This document shows positions 26,979 through 38,300 of a stretch of DNA of 64,000 nt, piece by piece (position 1 is the first letter of the stretch; every line of letters begins with the position of its first letter). Below the pieces are notes generated by a model. That model made no database searches. It worked only from the letters and a program-made list of their open reading frames with translations, and was not told where the DNA came from. Both the position numbers and the translations under genes were made by a program. The stretch covers positions 5,518,001 to 5,582,000 of the forward strand of contig NC_092409.1 in the NCBI RefSeq assembly GCF_009017415.1, given 5' to 3'. This DNA comes from Aspergillus flavus (taxonomy: Eukaryota; Ascomycota; Eurotiomycetes; Eurotiales; Aspergillaceae).

Positions 26979-27010
26979 CGGAAGCCGCTTCTTGATCCGG
27001 CCCTCTTCCG
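26979..27010. promoter_or_regulatory. Pair of further CGG/CCG inverted triplets
   Basis: CGG-N3-CCG lies at 26979-26987 and CGG-N7-CCG at 26998-27010, within 175 bp of the dioxygenase start. Zinc-cluster proteins bind such everted or inverted triplets with protein-specific spacing, so not all three sites need be real. Confidence 0.35.
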
Positions 27011-27151
27011 CCATACCCTCGATATCAGGCCATTATACATTGATAGACATGTATAAGAGTTGAAGTTTCTAACAATCAGTCTATTGTGCTAAGCAAAATT
27101 CTAAGAGAAAAATCCCCGTTACAGGATATTCTTTTTGTCACACATTACACC

Positions 27152-28557
27152 ATGCGCTATACTCCCGAGGTCTCACTCGACGAATATGGGGTGTCACTTC
27201 AGAATGGCTTCCTCCCTCATTCTCCCCCGTTGAAGACGATGGAAAATCCTTATTACTGGCCATGGGAGCATATTGTTAGTGACTTGCCGGACCATATTCG
27301 ATTCCGAACTATACGACAAGCTGTCGAAACACTTCCTGTCCTTTCGACGTCGAAGCTACAAGGAGAGCCAGAATGGAGGAGAGCCTATCTTTTACTTGCC
27401 TATCTTACACATGCCTACATCTGGGGTGGTGGAAAACCGAAAGATGTCAGTCTCACTACTACGGAATCCTTGGACACCTCGTTAACTAGCGCACAGGTTC
27501 TACCCCCTGCTATATCCTCACCATTCCTCGAAGTCTCGAGTCACTTAGAACTCCCTCCATGTGCCACATACGCAGCCCTTAATTTATGGAACTACGCAAC
27601 CTCCGATCCCAACGCGGACCTCACAGACCCTGACCTTCTGTCAGTGACGGCTTCATTCACCGGAACCAAGGACGAAGAATGGTTCCTAATGATCTCCGTC
27701 GCATTAGAAGCAAAAGGAGCACAACTTATCCCGTTGATGCTCGACACAATACACGCTGTCAGTATTGATGACGCTCAACTTGCGTGTGATTCACTCCTCG
27801 CACTCAGCGAAGGCCTCAAGGAACTTCGCAAACTACTAGAACGGATGTACGAAAAGAACCGCCCCTCAGTATTCTACCACCAACTCCGCCCGCTTCTAGC
27901 CGGCAGCAAAAACATGGCCTCAGCCGGACTACCCAACGGCGTTTTCTATGACATCGGCGATGGTCAAGGACAATGGCATCAATACAGCGGCGGAAGCAAT
28001 GCACAGAGCTCATTGATCCAGACATTCGACATATTCCTGGGTGTGGAACATATAGCTACCGGAGGCATGAAGACTAATGATGCAGTTCAGCCAAGAGCTA
28101 AGAACGGATTCATGCAGGTATGTATTACTTTTTACCCTCTATCAGCCCCGATTAGGACTAAATCTCTCCTCCCTCACAGGAAATGAGAAACTATATGCCC
28201 GGACCCCACCGACGCTTCCTCGAGATGCTCACCAGGGTCTCGAATGTCCGTGCTTACGCGCTTAGTCACAAGGCCAATTCGCCAATTCGAGACGCCTACA
28301 ACGCAGCTGTGATGTCCCTAGGGGTTTTCAGGGACTCACATATTCAAATCGTCACGAGGTACATCATCATGGCGGCGAAGGCGAAACCGCCAACCAATGA
28401 GTCGACACAAGTCAATTTGGCCACATCGACGACGACCCATATGCGAGACAAAAACGAGAAGCTTACCGGGGGGATCCATGGTACGGGTGGGACAGATCTG
28501 ATACCGTTCCTCAAGCAAACTCGAGATACGACTAAAGCTACAGCAAGTTATGATTAA
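27152..28557 (+). CDS. Indoleamine 2,3-dioxygenase
   Basis: This haem enzyme opens the indole ring of L-tryptophan to N-formylkynurenine, the first step of the kynurenine pathway. Two exons, 27152-28117 and 28180-28557, join to 447 aa. Family blocks are clear: EWRRAYLLLAYLTHAYIWGG, FYHQLRPLLAGS, the substrate-pocket FDIFLGVEH, MRNYMPGPHRRFL, and the distal helix with the proximal haem-ligand histidine in RDSHIQIVTRYI (about residue 376). The C-terminal GTGGTDLIPFLKQTRD is diagnostic. The ATG at 27152 is the first in frame and follows ACACC. Aspergilli carry several IDO paralogues; which one this is cannot be said. It shares a promoter with kynureninase. A formamidase is not seen nearby. Confidence 0.95.
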
Positions 28558-29528
28558 GCGTCTACATACCAAGTTTAGTTTATTAACTTAACGTAAATAA
28601 TGAGGAGACTGAGTGCAGACATGAGGAATCTCGGGATTAGCTCTTTTGCGCCTTGGAATATATCTATTATCTTTTCTCTACTTTGAATCAATCAATTGAA
28701 GTCTTGAATCTTATTTGATCCAGGATATACTCCTTCGTATACACGGACCCTTATTGCTTATTTTGTCAGCCCATTTGAATTTGGCCTGTTAAAATGCCGC
28801 AGCAGGTGACATACACTGCGTGCACACCCGTTATGATCCCTAATTGCATCAGATTGCCCATTTCTGATAATTGTTCCGTGGTATCCCTTGTTTTTCAAAC
28901 TGGCCCACAATTGTCACCCGACGTTAGGGTCCATGGCTATCTTCGGGTCCGGATACGGAGGCGGATACGGATGTGCAGGCGGAATTCGGTTGCGCTTAGG
29001 GTTGTGGAGTCTCCGAGATTGCTGATAACGATTGATGCTTACGATTAATCGATAGTAAGTGGTGGGATAGCGTAGGACCCATTTTGGTACTGCTACCTTT
29101 ACTGGATAACTATGCATTACACGAGCAATTGGTTGAGCGATTACTGCAGCTTTCTGAAGATAAGATTAAGATGTTCATTAGGTCATCTAGGCCAATTCTG
29201 TGGGTAGGTTCAGTGAACGGTGTGGGTTCTTCTGTGTTGTTCCTATACAGCACATGAAGGATGTAACTCTGCTGGGAGAATTTTGGGTATAAGTAACCCG
29301 GTTTGGTCCACCAGCATGAGTTTAGGGAGGTCGGGTTCCCTAGCTGTAGGCGGTTACATCTGATCGTATCTTCGCCACGCTAGTGTCTGGCGAGCGTACC
29401 TAGTAGGTAGCGTCACATTCCAACGTATGTGCATCGTATTGCCCAGCGAGCGAAGTGTCTCGGAGACGCGGCATGACTCGAAAAGGAAGCGAGTGTCTTT
29501 ATCACGGTAATCAAAAGAGAAACGGAGC
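28558..29528. other. Intergenic region between dioxygenase and yaf9
   Basis: About 970 bases between convergent genes. It contains short ORFs without domains, and a GGATACGGAGGCGGATACGG direct repeat near 28950. No RNA gene is recognisable. Confidence 0.45.
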
Positions 29529-30419
29529 TTAACGCTTCTTCGTGTTCGCAGGCACCCCTTCACTCTCGCGCAGTTCAGCCAGCCTCTTCTCACGATCAAT
29601 AAGTCGCTCCTTCTCCTCCTTGATCAGCTGTTCGACCGTCCTGCTAGCCTCACCCAAGCGATCCAATTCCTTGTTCTCGGTTGCTTTGCTATAAGGGTTG
29701 CCCGGAGAGTCATTCTGAGGGATCTCCGCCGTCCTGACATTCCGCTGACCGCTTTGTTTAGTGTTCTTTCCTCCCTTTCCTTTCTGCGGTTGCGCCGGTG
29801 CACCACCCCCAGTAAGCAGATCATGGAATTGCTCCACAGGCTCGTTGAAGACGATCTCCTCATAATTCTGGCTGACTACTTGGTCTCGTCGCTCCTTCAT
29901 GGCTTCCGCATCTGGCCCGTACGGATGCAACTTGAGACTATGCCAGAGAGTCTGAGGCTTCTCCATCGATTCAGGTACGAAGTAGAGTTTGATTTGAATC
30001 TCGAATTCACCCCATCCCGTCTCCGTTACCTCGAACGGGGGCTGTTCGATGGTGCGGATGTTCTGGGCGTATGTCTCGTGGAGCTTAAATTGGACCTTCT
30101 TTAGCCAGTAGGAGATGTCTTCGTCGTTGACGCCTTTGACGTAGACGCGCCATTGATGCGTGTGATCGGCGGGGGCGTTGGGGGGTTTCTTGGCTGGGTC
30201 GAAGGGTTGAGCTTCGCTGCCGAATACTAGGGATGGTTAGAGTTCGTTCCATCGATTCTAGGGTCGTGTTGGTTGGATGTAGTCGGCTGTCAAGATGGAC
30301 GTACCGAAGGGCCTGAAGATAGAGACACCCTGTAGATTTAGTCGTTAGCCTGTAGTTTTCTTTATGAGACTATGGCTGTTACTCACTCTCACGCGCTTCG
30401 TGCCTGTGGCGGAAGGCAT
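29529..30419 (-). CDS. yaf9: YEATS-domain protein AF-9 homologue (NuA4/SWR1 subunit)
   Basis: Yaf9 reads acylated histone H3 tails and serves the NuA4 acetyltransferase and the SWR1 H2A.Z-exchange complex. Three minus-strand exons, 30419-30387, 30329-30305 and 30226-29529, give 251 aa. The start [11 protein letters not shown] joins to GVSIFRPF and then [16 protein letters not shown]. The YEATS fold continues with [40 protein letters not shown] and LYFVPE. The second half carries the Yaf9-specific [10 protein letters not shown], a low-complexity Gln/Gly/Lys linker and a C-terminal coiled coil (about residues 205-245). The first two exons are only 33 and 25 nt. Splice sites are consensus and family sequence is continuous across them. 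Confidence 0.93.
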
Positions 30420-30758
30420 TGCAGACTTTGATTAGTGAAATTTAATCGCCTTGAAAAATAAGCTCGTGTAATTGAGAAAAAGGGAAATAAGATTAGTGAA
30501 GTATAGAGGTGCGCTTGAGTGCCTAGATCTTATCTAGTCTTGTCGCGAAATCACCGCGGGAATTGCCAGTGGCACGTGACAACGCGGCGGGAAGCATGAC
30601 GATGGGGTGTCGTCGGAAGCGGTGGTTCCAGAGCTTGGAAGCTCCGAAGATCAGTCCAGATGCGCCCACAATGATCCACTGAACATAATTCTGATTTACG
30701 CTTGATTTTCTTATCGCTTCAATTCCGTGCGTTAAACTGACAAAGAATAACGCGGAAA
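30420..30758. promoter_or_regulatory. Bidirectional promoter between yaf9 and the COQ11-like gene
   Basis: A 339-bp divergent spacer with GC-rich core sequence and a GGCACGTGAC E-box near 30571. No ORF. Confidence 0.45.
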
Positions 30759-31825
30759 ATGGCTACGAAAAGGGTAGTCGTTGCGGGCGGAAGCGGTTTT
30801 CTAGGTTGGTATACTTTTCTACCGCAGTGTCGGCTAAGAATTCTTGTAGATCACTAACTGTCTTGTTCTTTATTTGCAGGCTCGAGGATATGCAGGTCTG
30901 CGGTAGCCAGAGGCTGGTCGGTAACTTCTCTCAGGTACGAGCTCTTCCGATAACACGAGCCAGTTCGTTCGTCGAAATTCATACTTTCTTCTCGCAGCCG
31001 GACCGGAGAGCCACGATGGGATGCGATTTCGAGTTCGCCCGAACGCCCTAGTTGGGCGAGCTCTGTAGAATGGGCTAGAGCAGATATGCTGAAACCGGAG
31101 TCTTACAAGCCTTTCTTGAGCGGTGCTACTGCTGTTGTACACACCATGGGCATTATCCTAGAGGCCGACTACAAAGGCGTGGTGCAAGGAAGAGAACCCA
31201 TCATTAGTGGCCTACAAAGGGCCTTCAGCTCCTCCAAAATGGGCAGCCAGAATCCCCTACAAAGGCGGGAAGGAGAGCCATTGAAAGCAAAGGAAAGAGA
31301 TGGACAATTGACTTATGAGCTGATGAACAGAGATTCCGGTCCGTTTATGCCATACAGTATTTTAGGCGCCGAGTGAAGACAGAATGCTGACTGAGTGGGA
31401 CAGCAATTGCACTAGCCCAAGAGACCTCCAACGAGCATGTCCCAACATTTGTATTCATTTCCGCCGCAGCGGGGGCGCCTGTTCTTCCGAGCAGATATAT
31501 CACAACCAAACGAGAAGCTGAAACAACCATATCGACGACAATCCCGGAATTGCGGAGTATCTTCATCCGAGCTCCATTTATGTACGACTCAAGCAGAAAG
31601 TTTACATTGCCAATAGCACTTGGAGGCTTCATTGGGTCTCAGTTCAATGAGCTTTTGGGCAATAGACTTGACTTTCTCGGCACAATGGTGACCAAACCTT
31701 TTCAGGTGGACATGGTAGGCGAGGCCGTGGTTGAGGCGATGGAGGACGAGTCCGTGCGTGGTGCTGTAGGAACAAAGAAAATCGAAGCTCTGGCCACGAG
31801 TGCTTGGAGAAAAAGCATGCTATGA
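30759..31825 (+). CDS. COQ11-like mitochondrial NAD(P)-binding protein
   Basis: Four exons, 30759-30804, 30880-30934, 30998-31338 and 31404-31825, join to 287 aa. The N terminus RVVVAGGSGFLGSRICRSAV is a Rossmann dinucleotide-binding motif split by intron 1, as in atypical short-chain dehydrogenases. Further family blocks are TGEPRWDAISS, FLSGATAVVHTMGIIL, YELMNRDSAIALAQE, VFISAAAGAPVLPSRYITTK with the YxxxK pair, and RAPFMYD. This pattern is that of yeast Coq11 (YLR290C) and related NDUFA9-like proteins, which support coenzyme Q synthesis at the inner membrane. Donors of introns 1 and 3 (GTTGGT, GTCCGT) are weak but required by frame and homology. Its 3' end converges on syf2. Confidence 0.86.
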
Positions 31826-31999
31826 GTTCAACTTTGAGAAAAAGGTAACACCAATTCCTGGTTACTTCTCCAGGCTGTCAGGCGATAGCCTGAGTGAATG
31901 TCCAATTTCTGATCGCAGGCCTGGTAGTCCTAAAAACATGACTGGACGCTGATCGGCAAGCCCTGCGCTGTATTATAGATATAGTCTCATGTGTTTCTA

Positions 32000-33074
32000 T
32001 CAGATCATAGTACCACGTTCGAAGCTGTCACGAATTTCCGTAGTGTACTAATTGACGATTAGCCAGCGATCTCGGTCAACAAGTGACTAGGCTATAACAT
32101 ACCTTGTTATAGAAGCGCGCCAACTTCTGGTTGAATTGCTTGTTCTTTTCGTTGATGTAGGTGACATCGGCGTCCTCTTCGCCACGGCGTTCTCTCCGTT
32201 TCTTGAGCCGAACTTCTTCTGCTTTCCTGAGGTCTCCCACTAATTTATCGACAGCGGCTCGATCAGGCTTATTGTCAGTGAAACCCACCGTATCGGCAGT
32301 GGAATAAAAAGAGCCATTCTTATCGACGGCGATCATTTCACCATCATTGGTTTCCACAATTTCCAAGTCGCCATTAGCAGCAGCCCTCTCAATAGCTGCC
32401 AACTTCTCTCGCTCGTAAGCTTCCAAGTCTGGCTGTATCTCGCGCAGTTGTCTCTTGTAGACTTTGCGTGCATCTTGCGTATAGTCCTGAAAAGCGACAT
32501 CATCCCGATGGCGTTGCTTTTTCTCCATTCGCTTATCCCACTTCTCGGATTCGTCGACAGTCCAATCCCAAGCGCGTTTCCGTTCAAAATCTTCACCGGC
32601 GGCTTCCGTATCGGCTTTAAGTAGGTTATGTGACGCAAACGCATGTTTACGAGACAATGACGAAAGCAGCGATGGATCGGTTGCTAGACGCTGTGTCTCG
32701 GCTGCCGTTTCCTTCAAGTTGCGCTCGGTCGCGGATTTCTATATTAAAGTGAGTTTGGGGAAAGGGATAACCTGAAAAATTGAAAGGAACAAAGGGAGAA
32801 GGAAAAGAAAAAAAGAAATGGAAAAACCTACCGCACGAGCTTGAAGGGCTTTGAATCTTTCCTGTCTCTGGCGCGCCTTTGCGGCCGTATCGTCTCCTTT
32901 CACGGGTTCCACTGTTGCCGATGAATTGCCTGAAGCTTTTGCGCCTTCAGGTCCTTTTTGGCTAGCAGTGGAATCTTTGGCGGCATTATTCTGTTCCTTA
33001 GCTGTAACAGAAACGGGCTCGTCGTCGGCAGAAACTTTTGACGCAGGTTGTTCAGTACTGCGCTCAGTAGGCAT
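32000..33074 (-). CDS. syf2: Pre-mRNA-splicing factor SYF2
   Basis: Syf2 belongs to the NineTeen/Prp19-associated complex of the spliceosome. Three minus-strand exons, 33074-32832, 32738-32103 and 32047-32000, give 308 aa. After a low-complexity acidic N terminus come the family helices KARQRQERFKALQARA, then KRAWDWTVDESEKWDKRMEK, QDYTQDARKVYKRQL, and the end NQKLARFYNKYTTEIRDSFE RGTMI. The last exon supplies only 15 residues, yet these match the conserved Syf2 C terminus. Introns begin GTAGGT and GTATGT and end TATAG and TTAG. It starts 287 bp from the divergent 651-aa gene. Confidence 0.93.
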
Positions 33075-33361
33075 GATTGTATATAGCACCAGTGCAGTGA
33101 TTAGTGTCGGATGGTACAAGCAGCGGCAGATTATTCGAAGTCCTCCAGTTTCAAGTTGACCTTACTCCAGTTGTAGATAATCGGAGATAAGATGGTAGAT
33201 TGAAGAACAGCGGAAGCGCAAGATCACGACCTCAACGTTACAAGTGCCGTTCCCACCGCCCCCTTCACCGCCCGTGCCATGATCATCCATATGCTTTACC
33301 AAGATGATGTTCTACAATGCGTGCGACTCTAAAGGTGCCCATTGGGCATTGGATGTAACAA

Positions 33362-35317
33362 ATGTCCAGACGCTTAGATTATCGCTTGTGGCTAGGGCCA
33401 AGGCGACAGCTGCGTTCCCGACTCCCCCTGTCACAATCATCTCTCCGACATGCCTCGGGCAATGCTAAACGGGGTGTCCTAGAGTCACTCACCAAACCCA
33501 CACCGTCCCAGCTCTTACGATTTGCCTTGACGGGGAGTACACAGCCGGTTCAGAATGGAGTACTCCCGAAAACATCCCAGGACAGACATTTAGAGGAACT
33601 CTTCTCAGAGCAATGGCCTCTGAACACTTCACCTCCTCCACCTCTGTGGAGCTCTCTCCAACAAAGAACCGCAGCTCCTTGTAAGACAGAGGTGTTACGA
33701 GGTATGGAAAAAGATATACAGAACCTTAACCACCTACGTTCATTGATTGAAAGAAATGTCAACGATCCACTGGGTGGGATGATTTTGCAAACAGGGCATT
33801 GTAGGTTCTTAGCCCAGGCATTGAAACGCTGTCAGCGCTCTGATTCTTACGGAGAGATACTCTCTGCTATTAACGGGATCCTCATGAGGCTAGAGAAACT
33901 GAGAGCGCCCGTATCGCCTTCACTATTTGTTCTAGGAATGTACTATTCTTGTCTTGCCTTCTCGGCATCAGCTCTGAAACGGTATCTCGAAGGCTATATT
34001 TCCCTCCGGCCCCCGCGGCTAGACCTAGACTCGTGCACTCCCCTTGTGGATGCACTCCTCGTTTCTCTCCAACTTTTGCCATTCCAGGAGCCAGGCTATG
34101 ATTCCAGTGAGATGCGAAGTGTAGTGACGGGAGAAAGTGCTGATGGGTGCTTTTCAGAGCACAATTTGCACAGTATAATGTGTTGGGCCGACTATCGAGA
34201 TTCAACCCATTCCGTTGGGCCATATTTGTCGTTGCTCGCAAGATTACAAAGCGACAGAACATTACAAGACATATGGGATCGAATGACGAAACGATTACGC
34301 CCTGAGTCACCTCACACTTTCCACTCGGCTTACGGCTGTGTGAAAGCTCTTGTTGATGTTGGAAACCATAGAAAAGCTGTAACTTATCTGAGACAGATAT
34401 CAAAATGCGCCAATGGTAACCTTCCAAGTCTGTCTGACTTCGAGGGTTTGAAAGGTCTCCTCGCAGCTGAACGTGTGGCCTATGCTATTCCGCAGCTTGC
34501 GGGGAAGGAGTACCCTAGCATCCTTGAAGCTCAACTTGAGGATATGGAGAAGAGACTCGGCATAACTTGGAATAGACGGAAATCAGTCCATACTAGCATC
34601 TCCAATCCGCTCTACATCAGCTCCAACCAACCGATCTTGACAGTCGATGGCGACAGTGCAGGGTATGGTAGCAACATGCGCCTAATCGCGGAGATTGAAG
34701 CACTCGGATGCTCAAAATCGATGCTGGAGCTAGGAAAGGTCGCTAACCTACTAGATGAATTTGAAGGGGACTATATTCGAATCTTCATACCGAATGAGGA
34801 TGCTGCTCCTTATGACTTCGCCTGGTTTCCTCAGCGGTCCCCGATTGAATTGCCAAACGACTCTTTACTTGTGGGAATTGACCGGAATGAAGCGTGGTCG
34901 CCTTCCACTTTAGGATTACTTCGCGTGAGACCACACAGACATGGGGTATCTTTAGTGACTGAATATTGCCTACATTTGATGCAGCTCGGATACCTGGTCG
35001 CGAGACCGAAATCGGCACAAGGGGCCTTCTTAGAAGCGGCCCAAAGCTGGGAAGAGACAGGCCACATCGTGACTTGGGACCGTGCTTTTGGTCGTTTCAT
35101 TGTTGTTTTTGTTGGGAAAAGTCGTGAACCTCTAGATGCTGAGAAACAATTGTTCGCTCCAAACCTATCATTTGGCCTCGATGCAGTTATGAGGGTCTGT
35201 CCTGGAAAAGATCTACCGGGACAGACGGACAGTACTCCTCCGTTTGGACATTCTTATTCTATGTACTGTGTGGATGCAGACCCAGGGCCAGATCTCGTAT
35301 TCGAAACAACGAGCTGA
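33362..35317 (+). CDS. Hypothetical protein, 651 aa, probable mitochondrial
   Basis: A single intronless ORF of 651 codons. The N terminus MSRRLDYRLWLGPRRQLRSR is rich in Arg with hydrophobic residues and few acids and continues SLRHAS, typical of a mitochondrial presequence. The middle (about 100-370) is mostly helical with Leu-rich segments and PPR-like helix pairs such as FHSAYGCVKALVDVGNHRKA. The last third reads as a mixed alpha/beta domain (SLGLLRVRPHRHGVSLVTEY-like region, residues about 515-600). I do not recognise a named family. A mitochondrial RNA or translation factor peculiar to filamentous fungi is a guess. The start is supported by the absence of an upstream in-frame extension and by the presequence. 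Confidence 0.72.
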   Translation: MSRRLDYRLWLGPRRQLRSRLPLSQSSLRHASGNAKRGVLESLTKPTPSQLLRFALTGSTQPVQNGVLPKTSQDRHLEELFSEQWPLNTSPPPPLWSSLQQRTAAPCKTEVLRGMEKDIQNLNHLRSLIERNVNDPLGGMILQTGHCRFLAQALKRCQRSDSYGEILSAINGILMRLEKLRAPVSPSLFVLGMYYSCLAFSASALKRYLEGYISLRPPRLDLDSCTPLVDALLVSLQLLPFQEPGYDSSEMRSVVTGESADGCFSEHNLHSIMCWADYRDSTHSVGPYLSLLARLQSDRTLQDIWDRMTKRLRPESPHTFHSAYGCVKALVDVGNHRKAVTYLRQISKCANGNLPSLSDFEGLKGLLAAERVAYAIPQLAGKEYPSILEAQLEDMEKRLGITWNRRKSVHTSISNPLYISSNQPILTVDGDSAGYGSNMRLIAEIEALGCSKSMLELGKVANLLDEFEGDYIRIFIPNEDAAPYDFAWFPQRSPIELPNDSLLVGIDRNEAWSPSTLGLLRVRPHRHGVSLVTEYCLHLMQLGYLVARPKSAQGAFLEAAQSWEETGHIVTWDRAFGRFIVVFVGKSREPLDAEKQLFAPNLSFGLDAVMRVCPGKDLPGQTDSTPPFGHSYSMYCVDADPGPDLVFETTS

Positions 35318-38300
35318 TCCCACACATTCCTCTGTACTCGATAGTGTGCTGTATGTGCTGTATGAGATACCCTGGGATATGAGAAACGCACAGGCCTCGA
35401 CTACAGCCCATGGACCGTCGAAGATTTGGAAAACTAATGAACTAGCGAACCCATATCTCAGCCAGCCAGTAAGTGGCGATCTAGATCTCCTGCGACATCT
35501 GCGGGCGCAGCTACGATTGCGGCTGGGTAACCGCACAGAGCGCCGTGGAAACATCATGAGTTTTTGACTCGCTCAGAGTGATATGGCATGCGATCTCTCG
35601 AGCCGGATAATCTCGGCCCATCATTACTATTGGTACTCCATACGTCTATTGGCCCCGATGGCCTCTGGTTTTCGCCCTCTTTTTTTTGGGGGGCGGGGCC
35701 GGGGGCAATGATACCCGAGGCTTTCTGATGTCGACGGAGTGTATTGACGCTATGCTGTCGTTATACCACCAGAAAAGAATACAATTACATGCCCAGGTGG
35801 TCTTGTGAAATGATGTCAATTCCTGTGTGTATCAGTGTTATTTATCAAATGGGTTGCGTACCTGCGCCAAAGGTGAACACACAGCAGATAACATCTAGTC
35901 TTCAATGTATAATAGCATTCTTGAAGCGGATCATCTGTTCCAATGTACCTAACCATTTGACACGCAGGAAGACCAAAATGGCCCTTTGTGGTAACTTGCT
36001 AAATCCGGGACAGATTTGTATTGTCTCGAGAGTACAGATGATCTACTCCACATAGATAACTTATGCAATGTAAGTATATGCTGGGAGATGTTACTTTGCC
36101 CATTCTGAGTGGCGCTAGGACGTGAGGGAGCCCAAAATGCGGTCAAGGGAGGCTCGATTTCAATGTTTTTGAGACCTCTTCCCTAATTGAGCGAAGATTA
36201 CGACATTACCCAGTAGGGAAGAAAGGACGGAGAAGTCCGAGCTCACATACATATGCCGGCCATACATATAAACTACACATCATCGGCAGGCCAATGGCCT
36301 CATATACGCCGTATCACCCCTGCTGCGTCCTTTTAAATCCCGAGTGAGCATAGACCTCTGCAAGAGCAGGGGCCCCACAGCGTTTTGTTGCCCTGTGCTC
36401 TGCAGGTGGCGGACAAAGTGGGATTTATAGACTAATTAAGGACTTCACTTAGCACTATCCATACCTGTGGGTCGGTACGCATGGTAAAGCACCTGAAAAC
36501 CTGGAAATCAATAGATTTAGTCCTGCAGGCTAAAACGTGACGGGACACTCCCGACAAGGAAGGGGAGGCTGTATAGCACCTTAGCGGCCCATTGGCTACA
36601 TATCGGACCACGCTCAGTGGGTTATGAGTCTTGGGTTTGAACTATAAATTGCCCGAAGCTTCTTCTTAGCCTGGTCTATTTACGTGCGTTCCGAACAGAG
36701 AATCGGGCTACCCCCCGACGCAGATACAGGATGCCATCGTCGCGGTCCAACAAATGACCTATGACGTCTACTCGTCCTTGGGCATACCGTCATACCCTAG
36801 CACAGCCTTGAGCGCCATGTTGCCCCCATTAGAGTGAAGATTGGCAAAGGAATGAGTGCACATAGTCTTTCCCGATCGTGACTGCATTTCTTCGACACTA
36901 TTGGTTCCTGGGTTTCCCTGTCTTCACCTAGTGAAAGGTTAATGCGCTCTGCATCTTGGAGTCCCTTCTTATTTGTCTCTTGTCAGTCAAATCAGGGTTT
37001 CATTACTAGTATCGGAAAGAGTAAATCTACGCGAAGGAAGCTTAGTGCAGCCGTCCAGCAATCAATAAACCTCCTGCTCTGCTTCCCAGTTAAGCGCACC
37101 ATAAAAGGTGGGTGTGTGTGGGAGACTATTTTTATTTCTTGTAGAGTTTGCTCAAGTAGAGCACGCATGGTAAGTACTAAGTACTCGATGTGAAGAATTA
37201 TAGAACTTATAGCATCAGCCTGAGATATCTGCTTAAGATACTAGAGAGAAGACACCAACGGACCCTGTAATTCAAGGTAACCAGAGGCCCTGTTCGTACA
37301 ATCGTAGAGAAGTCGTTGTTAGAGGGCTTACCAACCCGTGATCATCCCGACATTCTGGGTCAAGTCACTTGACCACCCACTGTCTCTTTCGGATTCCCTC
37401 CTCCTTTGCCTCCTCCCTTTGTACTTACTACATACTAGTCTGCTAGTCTCATAGTAGCCAAGTGGACGCGTCGACTTACCGTCATCCCCAGCCCTTTTGG
37501 CTTTTGTGATTGGATGGCATCCTTAGCCTGCTATTTTGGGCTCGGCCCGGTGGGGATGGCTTCATTCTCGTATGTTAGTCGTCCGTTAGATTCCAACGTT
37601 GAGAGCTAGGCATTTGTTTATTGGTTGCATCCCCACCTCTCCTCAATAGTCTTCTCATTACTATCTACCATGTACGCTGAGTTATACCTGGTCGAGAAGG
37701 CAAGACCTGTCTAACGGTACTGTGTATAGGGCGAGTACAGCACCCGAATGCTGTATTGATCATTGGTGCATATGATGATGTATTCCTGCCTTGTAGGGAC
37801 ACAAATTTGCAATTTATTAAGACTCAAATGTGATTCATCCACAACGTTAGTACGCGCAGGTTGAAGCTATGCTTCTCTGGTCGATCCACTAGTCGTTCTA
37901 GGATATCGGGTGCGAAAAAAGGGCCGATGCTATCTTAATCTGCAGGGATAGGAGGCGTCACACAGACATGCGCCACATCAAAATTCCGGGAATTGAAACA
38001 TGGCTTGCTGAACATTTTACTTACGAGCTATGGTGAGTTTACTTTCGCTCGCGGCCCACACACCTCCCATCCATGCCACCGTGAGAATCCGAAGTTTGGT
38101 CAAAAAGTGTGACACATAACTCATTATCGCCGGCAAGGCAACCTCACATGCAGTAGCTTTCTCGCTAAAGAAGAACGGTTGCAATGCTAATGCACAAGTA
38201 GCGCCCCCGTTTTGACCTAGGGCACAAGCAGCATATGCTCACAGGGACGCCTGTACGCCGTACAGAGGAGTCCATACTCCATACAGAAACCTCAGCTGAG

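Larger units (their letters stand above)
26667..27151. promoter_or_regulatory. Bidirectional promoter of kynureninase and indoleamine dioxygenase
   Basis: This 485-bp interval drives two divergent genes of consecutive pathway steps. It holds at least three inverted CGG/CCG triplet pairs (listed separately), the usual targets of Zn2Cys6 dimers. Co-regulation by the neighbouring zinc-cluster protein is inferred. Confidence 0.65.

Noticed and set aside
36942..37193. 83-codon ORF in the 35-40 kb gap
   Set aside because: Isolated, Ser/Cys-rich without pattern, no splice partners; treated as chance.
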